64,000 nt of DNA from Ligula intestinalis (GCA_036362985.1 JAYGXS010000001.1:18492469-18556468); one strand, 5' to 3'. Positions 45,840-57,494 are shown, counted from the stretch's first letter. Notes: generated from the sequence alone by a model not told the origin. A program made the numbers and translations.

Positions 45840-47480
45840 TAGGTTTATTAAGAGAAATAACCATTAGTTTTGGGGAAATTAAGAGAAGTCTCATATAAAA
45901 GGAATTTCTGATGCTATAACGAAAGAGAGAACCGAACTGCAAGTTAATGTTGATAATGCTAAAAATGAACTTAAAAATATGCAAACTTGGTATCAAAGAT
46001 ATTCCTTCCGAAACTGAAAAAGTTACTACAAAATTATTCAGATTGAAGTGAAGCTAAGTTAAAGGAACCAAATTCGTTTGCAGTGACATTAAACAGTTGT
46101 TTTTTAAGAAATTATATCTAGCTATTCAGTTAATTTTTTGTACAAAATGAAATAAAAGCAGTGTTTGTTTGAATGCAGCAATGAGCCTCAAATTTCCTTT
46201 AATGAAAACTAAATTTCTGGCATGTTCATACGTGTTAAAGGCAAATAAGTGCTTATTGAATTTAAGTCGGGAAGAAAAATAGTTTTTTGTATACTTTACG
46301 TTCCCCTTTTACTTAAATTAGAAAGGGAACAGACGTAAGAATAAAATTTTTTTCGTTAAATGGCATTGTATGTGGCCAGTTTTTTTTTAAATTCGCCAGT
46401 ATATACCTGAAAGTAAAATTAATCTACTCATGCGGAAGGTAATCCATTATAAAGTGAAAAGAAAGTTCTTTCATCTCCAGTCAAATTGAATCGTTTATTT
46501 TCAGGAAACATTCAAAAATTCTAAAAATTCTCAAATGTCATTGTGACATTATGTTGGAAAAATTTAATATTTGCAAACGTTCATCAGCCGAAAATCTTAT
46601 CAAAGCAATTGATAAATGGTAACCTCTTATGATACGTCTTTTAATAATTTTAGGAATAGTAGTTTCAGAGTTCCAATGCCGACATGATTTACTCTCGATA
46701 ATGTGGTTTGCTGTTTCGAGGCATTTCTACACATGAGCAACATGGTCAGCATTCTAAGAACAAATATCCAAATACACTTTTTTTCGGTAAAAGCTCTTAA
46801 TGTTTACCTAATTTTAAAGGTTTTGGTGTTAAAATCGAACAGATGCCCAATTTATGAATTGGTCAATGTATATAGAGAAAAGAAGGAAAATGATGACACA
46901 CTTTTTTCGATGGCATTCAAATAATATTAATCAGTAAGAACAAAGTTTAAAGAATAGTTTGACGTACAAAATTTTTTTGCATTGTAAATACGGTGGTTGC
47001 TTTATGTTTACATGTGACACAATATCTAAATTTATTGTTCTAATTTAGAGCTCTTGTTTACAACTCTTTAACCACGGGATTATCAAGAAAATGTTACCTT
47101 CCTTTACGAAAACGCAGTGATTCCTATAGTTTTTTTTAGAACTTAATATGCCTTATGCTGTTCATGATTATTTCTATGTTTTCTTAAACACATTTAGACT
47201 GGTACTGGAGTAATCATCACACATATACAAATTTAGGAAAAGTACATGGCCTATGGGGACCACTGTACATTTACTCTTCATATAGAAAGTCTTTGTATAA
47301 AAATCTGTAAATTTTCGTATAATATCTGCCACTTGCATTCAGATTGCACACCGAAAGCCTTAATCTGGTGATTTATAGATGCCGGCACTTCCTTTTTATT
47401 CTGCACTGCGCTCCAGTTATTCTTCCAGCTATGCTTAAAAAAGAGCTGGTCATTTTTAAACGCATCTGCCGAATGCTCTA
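45840..47480. other. No recognisable gene
   Basis: Very AT-rich; short frames only. Confidence 0.4.
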
Positions 47481-47491
47481 TTCAGCTGCCG

Positions 47492-47930
47492 GTGTTTCCT
47501 ATGCTCTTTTTAGCTGACATTATCATACGGCGACACTTTAAAACGGCCAAGCAATGTGTTGATCACCTCCTTAGTGAAGTCTTTCACCCTCTCCGCTCTG
47601 GACTAATGGCTGCGACGTCTTCCCATACTATGCACCGAGGCTTCTGTTATATGTCCTCTCTTACATCGGCATATCAGCAGTCTGTCTTCCCATTTCTAGC
47701 ACGCTACATTACGTGTGAAGAAGCAGAAATTGAGAAGTTAAAAGCCGACTTATCTCCATAATAGACGTGGATATCATGTAAACTATTAATTTTTAGGATA
47801 TTTTGTCATTTTACCATGAACCCTTTCTTTACCTTATCCCTGCTCTCTTTAAATGAAGTCATTGTTTGCCGAAAATTATGGATATTCACTCAAAAATAAA
47901 GCATTCTTTCTCTACACGTAAACTGAAATT
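47492..47930 (+). mobile_element. 3' end of a non-LTR retrotransposon, copy B
   Basis: Open frame 47492-47761 reads CVDHLLSEVFHPLRSGLMA, then FLARYITCEEAEIEKLKADL, stop, followed by GATATCATGTAAA and a UTR ending AATAAAGCATTCTTTCTC near 47900. Copy A at 9829-10175 shares the C-terminus, stop position and UTR. This copy is open through the shared region and so looks younger. Confidence 0.6.
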
Positions 47931-47934
47931 CGCA

Positions 47935-48770
47935 GCATACTTCGCAGTCATTTTTCTCAATATCGGTAGGTTAAGATACCAGGGCTAACGTCTGCTGATG
48001 CAGGTGGCTTCAACATCCACATAGCCCTACCAGGGAGCTGACATTGGAGATTTCGTAAATGAACACTCGCTTTGCAAAATCATCCATCTGCTTTGTTGAT
48101 AGATAATGCAAAATAAAGATCTGTAGAATTATTGCTTAGGCTTATACCAAAACTGACAATTAATCATGCAAGTACTCACGCACACAGAATCCTGCTTAAC
48201 TATAATATAGTCAGCTACGTAACTTAATGATGAACGGGTGTGCTGAGAAAGTCGTTCCGCTTTCAATGCAACTGCTTTAAGTGACGTTTGCCATGCACTT
48301 TAGGTGCCAAACAGTTTCCTGTTTAATAAAATTTAGCCTAAATGTATTTTGTCCTGCCCAATCTCATGGCTGTTTTCCTGATAATTCCTTTTTTAATGTA
48401 CTTATAGGCATGCGAGGATGTCTACTGGCTAGGCCACTAGTAGAACCTACTACTTTTAGCTTACTAAACCGATGCAGAATACCATTGCTATATACGAGCA
48501 AAGTGATTTACTTTGAAAGATTGTTGGCAAGATTTTCCAGAGACCTTGTTATGTTACAAGCTTTACAAGAAGCTCGTTAAAAAGAACGCTCACCACTGTC
48601 TTTCAAATGACTTGGCATTCAGGTTTGGTTAAGATACTCTCCACCTGATAAAATTTCAGCCATAGTTGGTAATTAATTATTTTATTGTGATGAGTTAAGT
48701 TCTGGAAGCGGTTCCACCGCTATTTTTCCTTATCTGGACGTAACCACTGTATGGGAAAATTTATTATACA
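47935..48770. other. No recognisable gene
   Basis: A 99-codon frame (48281-48580 plus) has no family resemblance. Confidence 0.4.
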
Positions 48771-48776
48771 ATCGAA

Positions 48777-48806
48777 TTTGCGAGTCCCAGGAAGTAATTA
48801 AGAAGA
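48777..48806 (-). mobile_element. PLE 3'-terminal stub joined head-to-head to a PLE body
   Basis: GCGAGTCCCAGGAAGTAATT followed by AAGAAGAAG is the outer PLE end seen at 32640 and 60236, in minus orientation. It stops abruptly where the plus-oriented PLE coding sequence at 48804 begins. Confidence 0.5.
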
Positions 48807-49430
48807 AGACACCATTGAAGATGAACTCGAGAAAATCCAGGACTTACTCTGTGAGAACGGATATCCCGAGAGATTCATTACCAAGAATATGGCTGGCAAA
48901 GAAGCAAAGCCCACAACACAAACTGTGGAAAAGAAAACCTTATAACTCAAAGTGTCCTTTCGGGGATACGTGGCAGGTTAACTCCTAAAAAGACGCCTTG
49001 ACAAGGCCGTATCACGAGCCTTTCCAGCAGCGAGAGTTCGGATATTATTCTGAACTAACCCGGTCTTACATGGGAAAGGCAAGGACAGGTTACCAACTCA
49101 GACCACTCCCATGTGCATCTACTCCTTTTCTTGCTCCTGTGAAGCAGATTATATTGGTCACACGAGGCGGCGCCTATCCAAAAGAATAAAAGAACGCCTC
49201 CTGCAATGGCTAAGGAAAGGTGAAGTCAATACCACCAGGACCATCAACAGCTCTATTCTAGTGGATTCCGGATACAACGTGGACCCCAACGAAGCCTTCA
49301 GGGTAACCTGCAGGGTTCTACCAAACTTCCTGAAGTCATTGGGTCAGCAACTGCTATCCCGTTGAGGAAGCCGGTTCTGTGCGCGCAAAAGAACCTGCTG
49401 CAGGCTTGAAGCTTAGCGTGGCCAATGGCC
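48804..49430 (+). pseudogene. PLE: RT C-terminus plus GIY-YIG endonuclease, broken
   Basis: Order of peptides: EDELEKIQDLLCENGYPERF (RT C-terminal helix), TVEKKTL-stop-LKVSFRGYVAG, LLKRRLDKAVSRAFPAARV (linker), then in other frames MCIYSFSCSCEADYIGHTRR, RLSKRIKERLLQWLRKGEV (GIY-YIG core: Y..C.C....YIG.T.R.L..R), INSSILVDSGYNVDPNEAFR and LPNFLKSLGQQLLSR. The zinc-like CSC pair typical of PLE nucleases is visible. Stops and frameshifts make it non-functional and the RT core is missing (5' truncation). This copy best defines the family shared by 5643-5990 and 53655-53888. Confidence 0.78.
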
Positions 49431-49615
49431 ACCTAGCTACCGGCATTTTTACGAGTCGCTTCTCTCCCTTCCACCACCTCTCCCTAATTGCTGCTTAATT
49501 AGCCGCTTGTTACTACCCCAACTCCTCCCCTATTCGCAGGAATAATTTTCTTGTAACTTTGAGTATAATTTTAACCTTTAAAACTTCACCTTACCCCTCC
49601 CATATAAATGAAACG
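49431..49615 (+). mobile_element. PLE 3' UTR (same family)
   Basis: GTGGCCAATGGCCACCTAGC, a pyrimidine-rich stretch and CCCATATAAATGAAACGGCC match the UTRs at 59680-59905, 53340-53640 (minus) and 6025-6100. It ends abruptly at about 49615, where a minus-oriented PLE end begins. Confidence 0.6.
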
Positions 49616-49632
49616 GCCTAACGATAATTAAT

Positions 49633-49950
49633 TAAGAAGAGGAAGTGTGATCGCGGGGACAATACTTTTACTCACCAGGCGTTATGAACTCCGTCACGGA
49701 TCCTTCATTAAAGACACTAGCAGAAATGTGTAATTAATGCACAGGGATTTGCAGTATTTATAGGATCCAGTCACTACTGTACATTTATGAAATTGAGTGA
49801 CCCCATATCGATGCAAATTGTCCGCTTCTGTGTTAATGGATTGACAACTGGCGTGCGGGCCGTGACCTGCTCGACTCTCATCCCACGTGGTTGACTTGAG
49901 CCTGTAAAGCACGGGCCAATGCGTCATCTAACGCCAGAGACAGGGTGCCA
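49633..49950 (-). mobile_element. PLE 3' end (minus) with degenerate hammerhead-like motif
   Basis: The plus strand TGTGATCGCGGGGACAATAC, TTTTACTCACCAGGC, then TCCGTCACGGATCCTTCATT and GACACTAGCAGAAATG parallels the intact unit at 43420-43500 but with a disrupted core. Further in, TTTGCAGTATTTATAGGAT and ACTGGCGTGCGGGCCGTGACC align with the UTR of the copies at 57290-57420 and 60190-60218/62740-62800. An outward-facing plus end follows at 50090-50215. Confidence 0.6.
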
Positions 49951-50089
49951 CTTGGCCGAGCAATCATAACGTTCAATTCCACTTCGTGTAATAAAAGTTT
50001 AGCAGGTCACGAATGCACGCCGTTCATCGAGCAGAGCACAAGCGGAAAATTATCCGCGATAGGGGAGTCGTTACTTGCCATAAGTTTGC

Positions 50090-50215
50090 AGTAGCATGGT
50101 GGCCGTATCCAAGAGATACTGCAAATCTCTCCGCAGGAAGTAGCCGTTTCCGTCTGTGATAAAGGCCTGTGCGAAACATCAGGCGAATACAACTCTTGTC
50201 CCAGTGACCACATAT
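50090..50215 (+). ncRNA. Hammerhead-like PLE 3' end (plus), degenerate
   Basis: TACTGCAAATCTCTCCGCAG (UTR), then CGTCTGTGATAAAGGCCTGTGC, GAAACATCAGGCGAATACAAC and TCTTGTCCCAGTGACC. GAAAC is intact, the CUGAUGA box is CTGTGATA and the polyadenylation-like hexamer is AATACA. It forms an outward-facing pair with 49633-49950. Confidence 0.55.
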
Positions 50216-50459
50216 TTTTCTTCTTTTTAATTAATTTTACTTGTCATTGTGATATACTACAGTTGAGCGCCTTATTTATTACTTTTATTTTATCGACTGA
50301 TGATTTTTCCGAATATCAGAAATCAAAAAAATTTCTAAATAAGACGGTGGCAACGCACCGGTTAAAGGGTGGCGTTATTGAAGAAAATGTCGTCACAAAA
50401 AGACGTACATAGCGAGTAAGGGGACATAAAACACAAGTTAAGGTTTTTTCATAGACTCC

Positions 50460-51100
50460 TGCATATGCCAAGACTTGAAGTCCGTGTAGATGACGTCAAT
50501 CTTACCATTTTCATCCAGTGCGCGATTTCACTGCTCAGTGGAGAGAAGAGTGCTGGAAAGGCAAGAATGGTTCTTTCTAAAGCCATGTTGGAGACCTGAC
50601 ACTAGGTTGTTTTCCTTCGAAAACTTCATTGTCGTCTTCTTTATTATCGTTTCCATCACCCCACAGCAAATGCAATTTAGGCTGACGGGCCGGTAATTGT
50701 TGACCTTCGTTCGGGCTCCGCCCTTGTATATCGGGTAAATATTTGCCACTTTCTATTCGAATGGCAGTTTTCCTAATTCGAATGAAGAACGAAAGATATG
50801 TGCTAGGGGCTCTGAGAGCTCGCTTGCCAATTCTTTCAAAAACTTGGCTGGTATATTGTCTGGATCAGATGACTTTGCTTCTTTGAGGTCCTGCATCTCC
50901 CTCTCAACTACAGATGTTGGGAATGATAGAGATTGAAGTGCTGGACCGGCGTTTACAACAGCACTGTTGGCATTATCAGAATGAAGCACGGTTTCCCTAG
51001 TGAATACCGAGGCAAAGAACTCGGCTTTCTCGTCATTCTCAACGACTTCTCCGCCATCATCATCGTTTAGTACCGCGACTGGATCCATGATTTTCATCTA
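50460..51100 (-). pseudogene. CR1-like element: RT N-terminal half, truncated
   Basis: Minus strand: ENDEKAEFFASVFTRET (51097 side), REMQDLKEAKSSDPDNIPAK, FLKELASELSEPLAHIFRSS, ELGKLPFE; then after a frameshift near 50750 MANIYPIYKGGARTKVNNYR, PVSLNCICCGVMETIIKK, QHGFRKNHSC, and DENGKIDVIYTDF (motif A start). The alignment is lost right after TDFK, so the catalytic core and C-terminus are gone. Family order (KxxKSxGPDxIPxxxLK, FKKGxxxxxxNYRPVSL, QHGFRxxxS) is clear. Confidence 0.8.
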
Positions 51101-51457
51101 CTGTTAATATAGTGAAATATAATTTTGGGCTTTTCTTCAGCCTGTTGGAGGATTCTTGCTTCTTAGTTTTTCCTGGCCTAGCGAATCGATTTTTACTGCA
51201 TTTCTTTGGCGTTGGAATTCCTCGAGGTGAACTGGCGACCCAGTTTTCCTGAATAAATTCAATTTCCTATTTTTCTACATTAGTTGCCTGTTAATGTCTC
51301 TCGTCAACAAGGCAGGGCGACTTGTCGTCTTGTGTACCTTTACCGGACAAAAGCGCTCAATCAGATCTAATGCAATCCTCTTGAGCGAACTCCAATCTTC
51401 CTCCGGATCCTACTTAAGCAGACAGTCCCAATTCATGGACGATAGTGCATTCTTCCT

Positions 51458-52090
51458 TTAATTGTGATCTACCTTCCATACATTCGGCTGGTCCTCCGTT
51501 TTCCTTAGACGTTGAGAATGGAGTGAGTAATCCCACATAAGCGTCGTATGGTCACTCTTACCGAGCGGAGCACTTGAATGCACTCCATCTATGTAGGATA
51601 AATTCTTCGTCAAAATGAGATCCAAACAAGTAGCTAACTGGTTTTCTCGAAGTGTGTTTATGCCCTTAACGTTCTGAGCTAGAGATAGGTCAAGCGTGAG
51701 ATCCATTAATTTGGAACTAAAGGAAGTTGACGCCTCCTCCACTGTCAGGTTGTTCCAGTCGATTGCATGGGCGTTGAAGCCACCAACAATGAGAACTTCC
51801 TGGTGGCTAGCAGTTTCCTTTACCAGACCAAGGAGCAAGTCGTCGGCTCCGCTCAGAATATTTGGTGGCCGGTACACGGCCAGGAATTCAAGGTTCTGTG
51901 AATTCGCCTTCTTAATCTTTAACGGGATGGACTCATACCCCAGGGCTAGAGTGTGTTCTCTTTCTACAACAGAGATTTGAGTTCTGACATACGCAGCAAC
52001 CCCACCTCCTTGTCGGTTTTGGCAGTCTTTGCAGAAAAGCTGGTATGCTGGAATCGAAATCTCCAAATCCGCGATTTCTGTTTTAGCCAT
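51458..52090 (-). pseudogene. CR1-like element: apurinic-type endonuclease domain
   Basis: A 210-codon minus ORF with RQGGGVAAYVRTQISVVERE, LEFLAVYRPPNI, HQEVLIVGGFNAHAIDWNNL, NQLATCLDLILTK and GKSDHTTLMWDYSLH. These are the RGGGVxxYV, YRPP, GDFNxxxIDW, LDLxxT and SDHxx motifs of the non-LTR endonuclease. The metal-binding Asp of GDFN is Gly (GGFN), while SDH is intact. About 350 bp of decayed sequence separates it from the RT part at 51100. The start codon is not native; the N-terminal EN motifs are missing. Confidence 0.82.
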
Positions 52091-52149
52091 GTTTCCGCTA
52101 TGGCAACTACATCATGATAATGATATTCTGTTTAAATGGATGAGGTGCC

Positions 52150-53240
52150 TATAAGAAAGGATGTTTTTTTCCTAAGCATATGAGTAGGACAGATGTGGAA
52201 CAGGTTGATTAGGGTGGAAAAAAGACTAAGGGGGAGGAATAAAAGATCAAACGACCATAAACGGATGTTAATTTATTTTGTTTCATTTCAAAGAAACAGT
52301 AAAATTGTTCCCAGGAAGGCAACTAAAGTTCCCTTGTTGTAACTGTAGCCAAGTCCGAGATGTCACCGCCTAATTACGTCTTGTGTGAGTCCCCCAATGA
52401 AAAGCACGACAAGAAGAGTGCAAAAGCAGAAGTCTTTGAGCGTGATTAACACAACATATTTAGGATAACAAGCGCATATAGAACTATGCCCATCGGGCCA
52501 ACCAACTTCTCTCCTGGTGCGGGTAGCGACAGGATTAACTTTTGACTCAGCGGCTGGCTGCAGCTTAAACTTCAAATTATTGACTGAATGACTGCCAGCA
52601 TGCGTTCGATGCGTGTTGGCCGATCAATAGCCTGTCGTGAGCGCGGCTTGCTACTTGCACGCTAGCTGCCTGCTACCTGTTCGTTAGGTTCCTCCTGACA
52701 CCCCTCTCCCCAAATGCTCTATTAGCGAAGCACGAATCCACCAGCCCGTCAATAACGCTGTCTGCAAACCCTCGAAGAAGTCAATAAAGAACACTGAACG
52801 GCAAGTCATGCACTTGAATACACATCCTTCTCACGGCTTTTTGGAGCAAATCAGTATGCAAGCGAATTGTTCGCACACAGCAGGTCGTTCAGAAACTCAA
52901 TTACTCCCATGTCCGCAATACAAGAAGTTGGCGGACGACACACTTCTGAAACCGATATGGCAACATCTACCGAACGCTATCGATCATGGAGCACCAACAG
53001 TCTGCGGCCCGATTTTACTTTCCAAGGACCCTTGCGATACCAGGATGCACTGCTGTTGAAAAAGTGCACTCTTTATGCACATGCTTTCCCGTTCGGAAAC
53101 ATCGAAGTGAGGCACTTGACAGCTGAGACTGGTCCGGTGCTTAAACTCTGTGACCGGGCCAACCGCAGGAATCAGCCATGCTAAAACTGAACTCCGGCAA
53201 ACAAAGTAACATTCCATTTGACCCAATTGTAAAAACCTCG
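52150..53240. other. No recognised gene
   Basis: A 105-codon plus frame at 52867-53184 and an 83-codon frame overlapping it have no family resemblance. Moderately GC-rich, perhaps more element-derived sequence. Confidence 0.35.
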
Positions 53241-53242
53241 AT

Positions 53243-53330
53243 GATCCCGGCAGGATTCAAACCCACGACAGCAGGGAGAAGGCTTTAGTTCAGTCAACGC
53301 TTCAGTCACCTAAGCTGAGAGGCTGCCGTG
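53243..53330 (-). repeat. tRNA-like short repeat (minus)
   Basis: The minus strand reads GGCAGCCTCTCAGCTTAGG, then GCGTTGACTGAACTAAAGCC, TTCTCCCTGCTGTCG and TGGGTTTGAATCCTGCC. It matches the block order of 26448-26525 with a T-arm of GGGTTTGAATCC. A regular anticodon arm is not evident. Confidence 0.5.
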
Positions 53331-53339
53331 TTTTTTTAT

Positions 53340-53640
53340 AAATGGAACTAATGAATTATTAAAGTCTTCAGAAGAATATTTTACGGGTATAGGTAGCTTT
53401 CGATAAATTCTCCTCGTGCCATTGCATTTATCTAGGGAGGTTGCAAAAGGTAACATGCTGGCAATTATGCTCATCGCTACAGGCAAATGAGTCATGGGAA
53501 AAAGGGAAGAAGTGGGGTTGAGAGTACTTGGCTGGTTGCGAGGCGATGAAGGTGGGAAGGGGGAGAAAGCGCGTAAATATGCAGGCAGTTTCGTAACCGT
53601 TGGCCGTGCCAAGCTGGGGGCTTGAAGGAGGTACTTTTTC
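53340..53640 (-). mobile_element. PLE 3' UTR, minus orientation
   Basis: The minus strand continues from the nuclease fragment with GGCACGGCCAACGGTTACG, pyrimidine-rich DNA, AATGCAATGGCACGAGGAG and AATATTCTTCTGAAGAC, the order of the family UTR. A second, plus-oriented copy of the same UTR lies at 53895-54115. Confidence 0.6.
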
Positions 53641-53654
53641 ACGCACAAAACGGG

Positions 53655-53888
53655 CTACCTCAACCGGATCGCGGTTGCCTCTGCTTTTGCTAACAAACGC
53701 TGACCCAAGGACTTTGGGTAGCTTGGCGGGACCTTATAAATTATCTTAAAGGCTTCACCGGGGTCCACACGATGTCCGGAGTCAACCATTTGGGCAAGGA
53801 TGGAGCGGTTGATGCTTCTGACTTCACATTTGGCCAGCCACGCAGGGCGATGTTCCCCCTTCCCACCCTCCTCCCTGTCCGGATTCAA
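53655..53888 (-). pseudogene. PLE GIY-YIG C-terminus, minus orientation
   Basis: A 77-codon minus ORF: HRPAWLAKCEVRSINRSILA, QMVDSGHRVDPGEAFKIIYK, then YPKSLGQRLLAKAEATAIRL. It aligns with 49200-49365 (plus) and 5800-5960 (minus). The part N-terminal to it, holding the GIY-YIG core, is missing: the sequence switches near 53890 to a plus-oriented 3' UTR. Confidence 0.72.
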
Positions 53889-53894
53889 TAAATC

Positions 53895-54115
53895 CTCATC
53901 ACCTCACAACCAGTCGAGTACTATCAAGCCCCACCTCATCCCTTTTACCCATGAATAATTTGTCTGAAGCAATGAGCATAATTGCCAGCAGGTTACTCTT
54001 TATTTCCTCCGTATATAAATGTAATGGCCCCCGGTGAAGTTATCGAACGCTACATATGCCAGCTGGATATTCTTCTGAATTCTCTGATGGGAATTTTCGT
54101 CATCCTTTTAAGTTT
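53895..54115 (+). mobile_element. PLE 3' UTR, plus orientation, back-to-back with 53340-53888
   Basis: GAGCATAATTGCCAGCAGG is present here on plus and as GAGCATAATTGCCAGCATG on minus in the 53340-53640 arm. It continues with TATATAAATGTAATGGCCCC and CTTCTGAATTCTCTGATGGG. The two arms thus face outward with the nuclease fragment in between. Confidence 0.65.
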
Positions 54116-54149
54116 GCCAAAACCTCCATTAATTAGTTGCGCCTGATAG

Positions 54150-54370
54150 CAATTTGGCGGATCCTAAATTGACTGCTTAGGAAATCTTGCTTAGGCTGTC
54201 GGAGTACTATATCAACATTGGTGAATTCCATACTTTGCAGTGGACTGGACGCGAAATTTGACCCGACTGTAACTAAACTCACTGCTCCCGGTCGGCATCG
54301 TAAGTCAGTTTGCTAGAGCGCTACCTGTACTAAAATCTTCTTGTCGCTCTCAAGTCAGGTCAGTTTTTTT
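54150..54370 (+). repeat. Degenerate copy of the tRNA-like short repeat
   Basis: TAAATTGACTGCTTAGGAAATCTTGCTTAGGCTGTC, ATTGGTGAATTCCATAC and GGTCGGCATCGTAAGTCAG correspond in order to 26313-26372 and 26448-26470. Confidence 0.5.
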
Positions 54371-54589
54371 AGGGAAATGTAGGTAAATACCTTTGAACTC
54401 CCTCTTGGTACAGAACAGATATGTCGTGGGCATTCGAATCCTTCAGAGGCCGTCTAGTTTCTCACAAATCGGTCAATTGACTGACCCAAGCCACCCCTCA
54501 AAACTTGCACTAGCACTGTAGCAACAATCGGCTTACGAATATTCAGACGATAATTCCGCAGTAGCGCTTAACAGCTGTCGGCAGCACTT

Positions 54590-57190
54590 CCGGTGGAGGC
54601 AGAGTGGTGTCGGAAAAGTAACAAATGAGTCACTGTGTGACAGACACAACCCCCCTCCCTCCAATGTCTACCCTACCCGGCTCCAAGCTGCCTCACCGAA
54701 TAGCCGCGTTGTAGGAGGGGGTGGTGGTGCCCGAGCCTCGATATATGGCGTTTAGGCTACCGGGGCTGCCGCCACTGCGCAGCCAACACCCCTGCTAATT
54801 GCCCTGATGAAGGATGGCACTGCCACAACCCCTAACTGCAGACGAGTCTCCCCACATTCGGAACGCCAATTAAGTAAACTCTAGCAATTATTCAAAACAT
54901 CGAAGTACAGGAGATACCAAACAACGTCGGTGGTGCAAACGCTACCATATGATTACCCGGTGTGCTGAGAGCTAGAGAGTGAGATAGATAGTGAGCAATC
55001 AAAAAGGAGCTTTGAGAAAAGATGTGTTGAGAAAGGACTGGGGGGAAGAGATAAATGAAAAATGTGAAATGGTCAGCAAATGCATTCCCCGAACACTATT
55101 GTGACTGCACCAGTGTAACGACTACATGGCGAAATAAAAGCCAAAAACCTGCCAACAGAAGATGCTAGCTCAAAAGATCGGCTGATGACCAGTCCTATAA
55201 TAAAATGCTTTTTACACTCATTTTGAATTCTGTCGGCAAAATGCTGTAGCGGTCTAAGCAGTACTTGTGCCTCGATCAATACAGTCAGCATGTCAAATCC
55301 CATGTTGGATGTCACCGGAAGGAGTGATTTATTTTAAAGAGAACTCTCTGTTGCTGTCACGGGCGGTGGTGGCCACTGGCGAAGCCAGAGCTATTGTTAA
55401 TTGCGTCTAGCTAGACCTGAGAGTAAATGAGAAAGTGGTAGCAGCTGCTTAAGTGGGATTGCGGAGCAGGTTCAGGTGTTCTGTTAGTGGTGTGTTGCAA
55501 TGGCACGAGCAGGTGTCGCCTGCAATGGCTCCCTGCCGCGTTGGCCAATAAGGTGGCGTGTTGAGTGGTCCTTTAGAAGCCGCGACTACTTGGGTACGTG
55601 TTTCCTGTGTGTGTGCACACGCATGTATGAGACTGGATCAGCTGAAGTCTACTGTGGGGGCTGCCGGAACGCCGAAGGAAAGTGAACGCTGGTACAGCTG
55701 TTATCAGTTAGTCCGAAGCTTTTGTGAGGTCAAGCCTCGGAGGATGGGAGTGCCAGTAGAGAAAAGCATTGTAAAGCATTGTTTGTGATGATGCACGACT
55801 TTGGGGGCAGCGGGCCTAGACGAACGAAGGGGGGAACAGGCATTGTGGCTGTCCGCCAGAATGCTACGAGACTGGACGAATCACAGTGAATAACGTTCCA
55901 ACGATCGACCAAACGTGACGAAATGACGACGCAGTGCATTGAACGCCTACTGACGCAGAATGTCATAATTTGCAGTTGCCAATCGGTGGTCACGTCAGGT
56001 GATTATTGATCTTTCTGCACGGTTAAACTATTAGTCGTTTTTTGTACATTTTCTCAGATCTGAAGACGTACTGTGGAATAAGTCTCAAAAATTTATGCAT
56101 TAAACTTTCCAGATTCATTAAGAACCCCTTTTCTTCCTTATTTTATGAATGGGGATGCCCGCATTTCAATTGTACGATGGCATCTACGTCCTCTTCGACG
56201 GAATGGCTTCGTGGTAAGTAATTCAGACCAAGGGGCGTAGACAGGTGTATCGATAATTCAACTAACGATGCATTTTTCTGTTGGAAAATGTCGTAGTCTA
56301 GCGGTATTTGTCAAAATAAATAACAGATGCAGGTAGGGGAGGGTGACTTGTAAATCACACTCCTTTTAAAAAGGAATTTCCCTGTCAAGTCCATCATGCA
56401 GTCAGTTGTTATACGACGTCAGGTAATCGGTACGCAGCGAAAAGAACTGAGGTACAGAGGCGGAACGTCAAATTGTTACTTGGAGGAAGAACGAAATTCC
56501 AATTAACAGATTGGACGAACGGAGTACAGCAGACAACTTGTAAGCCAGTAGACAATTAAGCCTGAAGCGCAGCGCCCGTATTTTTTCCTAGGGAGGACGT
56601 TCAGGGAACAATATTGATGGCAGATAAGTAATCAACAGATATGCATTCACAAGCCGGGCACTCCAAGTCTAGGCATCAAAAAAGCAACTGGGGTACTACA
56701 CCCACGACATCTAATGTACTGTGCTTGGCCTATCATTTGAAATGTGAGAGGCCCGAAACATGGAGGAGCATAGCGCGATAGGGCAACTCGCTAAAGGAAC
56801 TTTAAAAGTGTAAATAAAAAGTGGGTAAGCGGAAGGAGTTTATAACAGATCAAGCATGATTGATCAGGTAGTAGTCCTTCTGACTGTATTCAAGCCTTTA
56901 AGATCACAAAAATATATATTAAGAAGATGAATGGAATGGCCCTGTTTAATTTGCTATGATTTTTATGGCCTCCGGTAACTTGGTTTCTACGATCCCATCG
57001 CTTCCTATATACGTTCGGTGGGACTAAAAATTCTTTGCTCACTAGTACCTGCTACAAGAAGAATCGTGCCTTATTTGCCTGATCTAGATAGTGTCCGCCA
57101 TGTTAACGTTCCATAAGTGACAGTGGCTAGCGAGATATCTGCGGTCATTTTCGTCATTTTGTATTAAGACAATGGCAATTGAGAAGCCGA
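54590..57190. other. GC-richer unassigned region
   Basis: 54590-54880 and 55330-56000 are richer in GC than the surroundings and hold frames up to 87 codons (55730-55993 minus; 55558-55788 plus) without recognised similarity. They may be parts of an unknown repeat. 56000-57190 shows nothing. Confidence 0.35.
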
Positions 57191-57194
57191 TGAC

Positions 57195-57490
57195 TCAAAC
57201 GCTGAAACAATACTTTTATTCGCCTGACATGTTTGATATCCGTCGTGGATTCTTCATCAGAGACATCAGCAGAAAACAGTGGCAGAAATAGATAATGCAG
57301 GCACAGGCGTTGCAGTATTTATTACCGCAAATATACAGCGACAAGTACCGTTGATTGCTTTCTTGCGCGTGGATAGTTTGTTGGACGGCATGCGCGCTCT
57401 GACCTGTGGACCTCTCACCACGCATGGCGGACTTTGGGGTGATAACTGCCAGATGGCCAACCAATCAAAATATACGAGTATGGTGGCCCC
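57195..57490 (-). mobile_element. PLE 3' end (minus) with hammerhead-like motif
   Basis: The minus strand reads GATGTCTCTGATGAAGAATCC, ACGACGGATATC, AAACATGTCAGGCGAATAAAAG. CUGAUGA is exact and the GAAAC box is changed to CAAAC. Upstream UTR (CGCAAATATACAGCGACAAG, CGCGTGGATAGTTTGTTGGA on plus) matches 62720-62790. This stretch acts as a paralogous, uninterrupted version of the site into which the young PLE inserted at 60219-62712. Confidence 0.65.
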
Positions 57491-57494
57491 AAGC

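Noticed and set aside
55490..56300. Possible LTR of a retrotransposon
   Set aside because: No matching second LTR, primer-binding site or polypurine tract could be found in the window.
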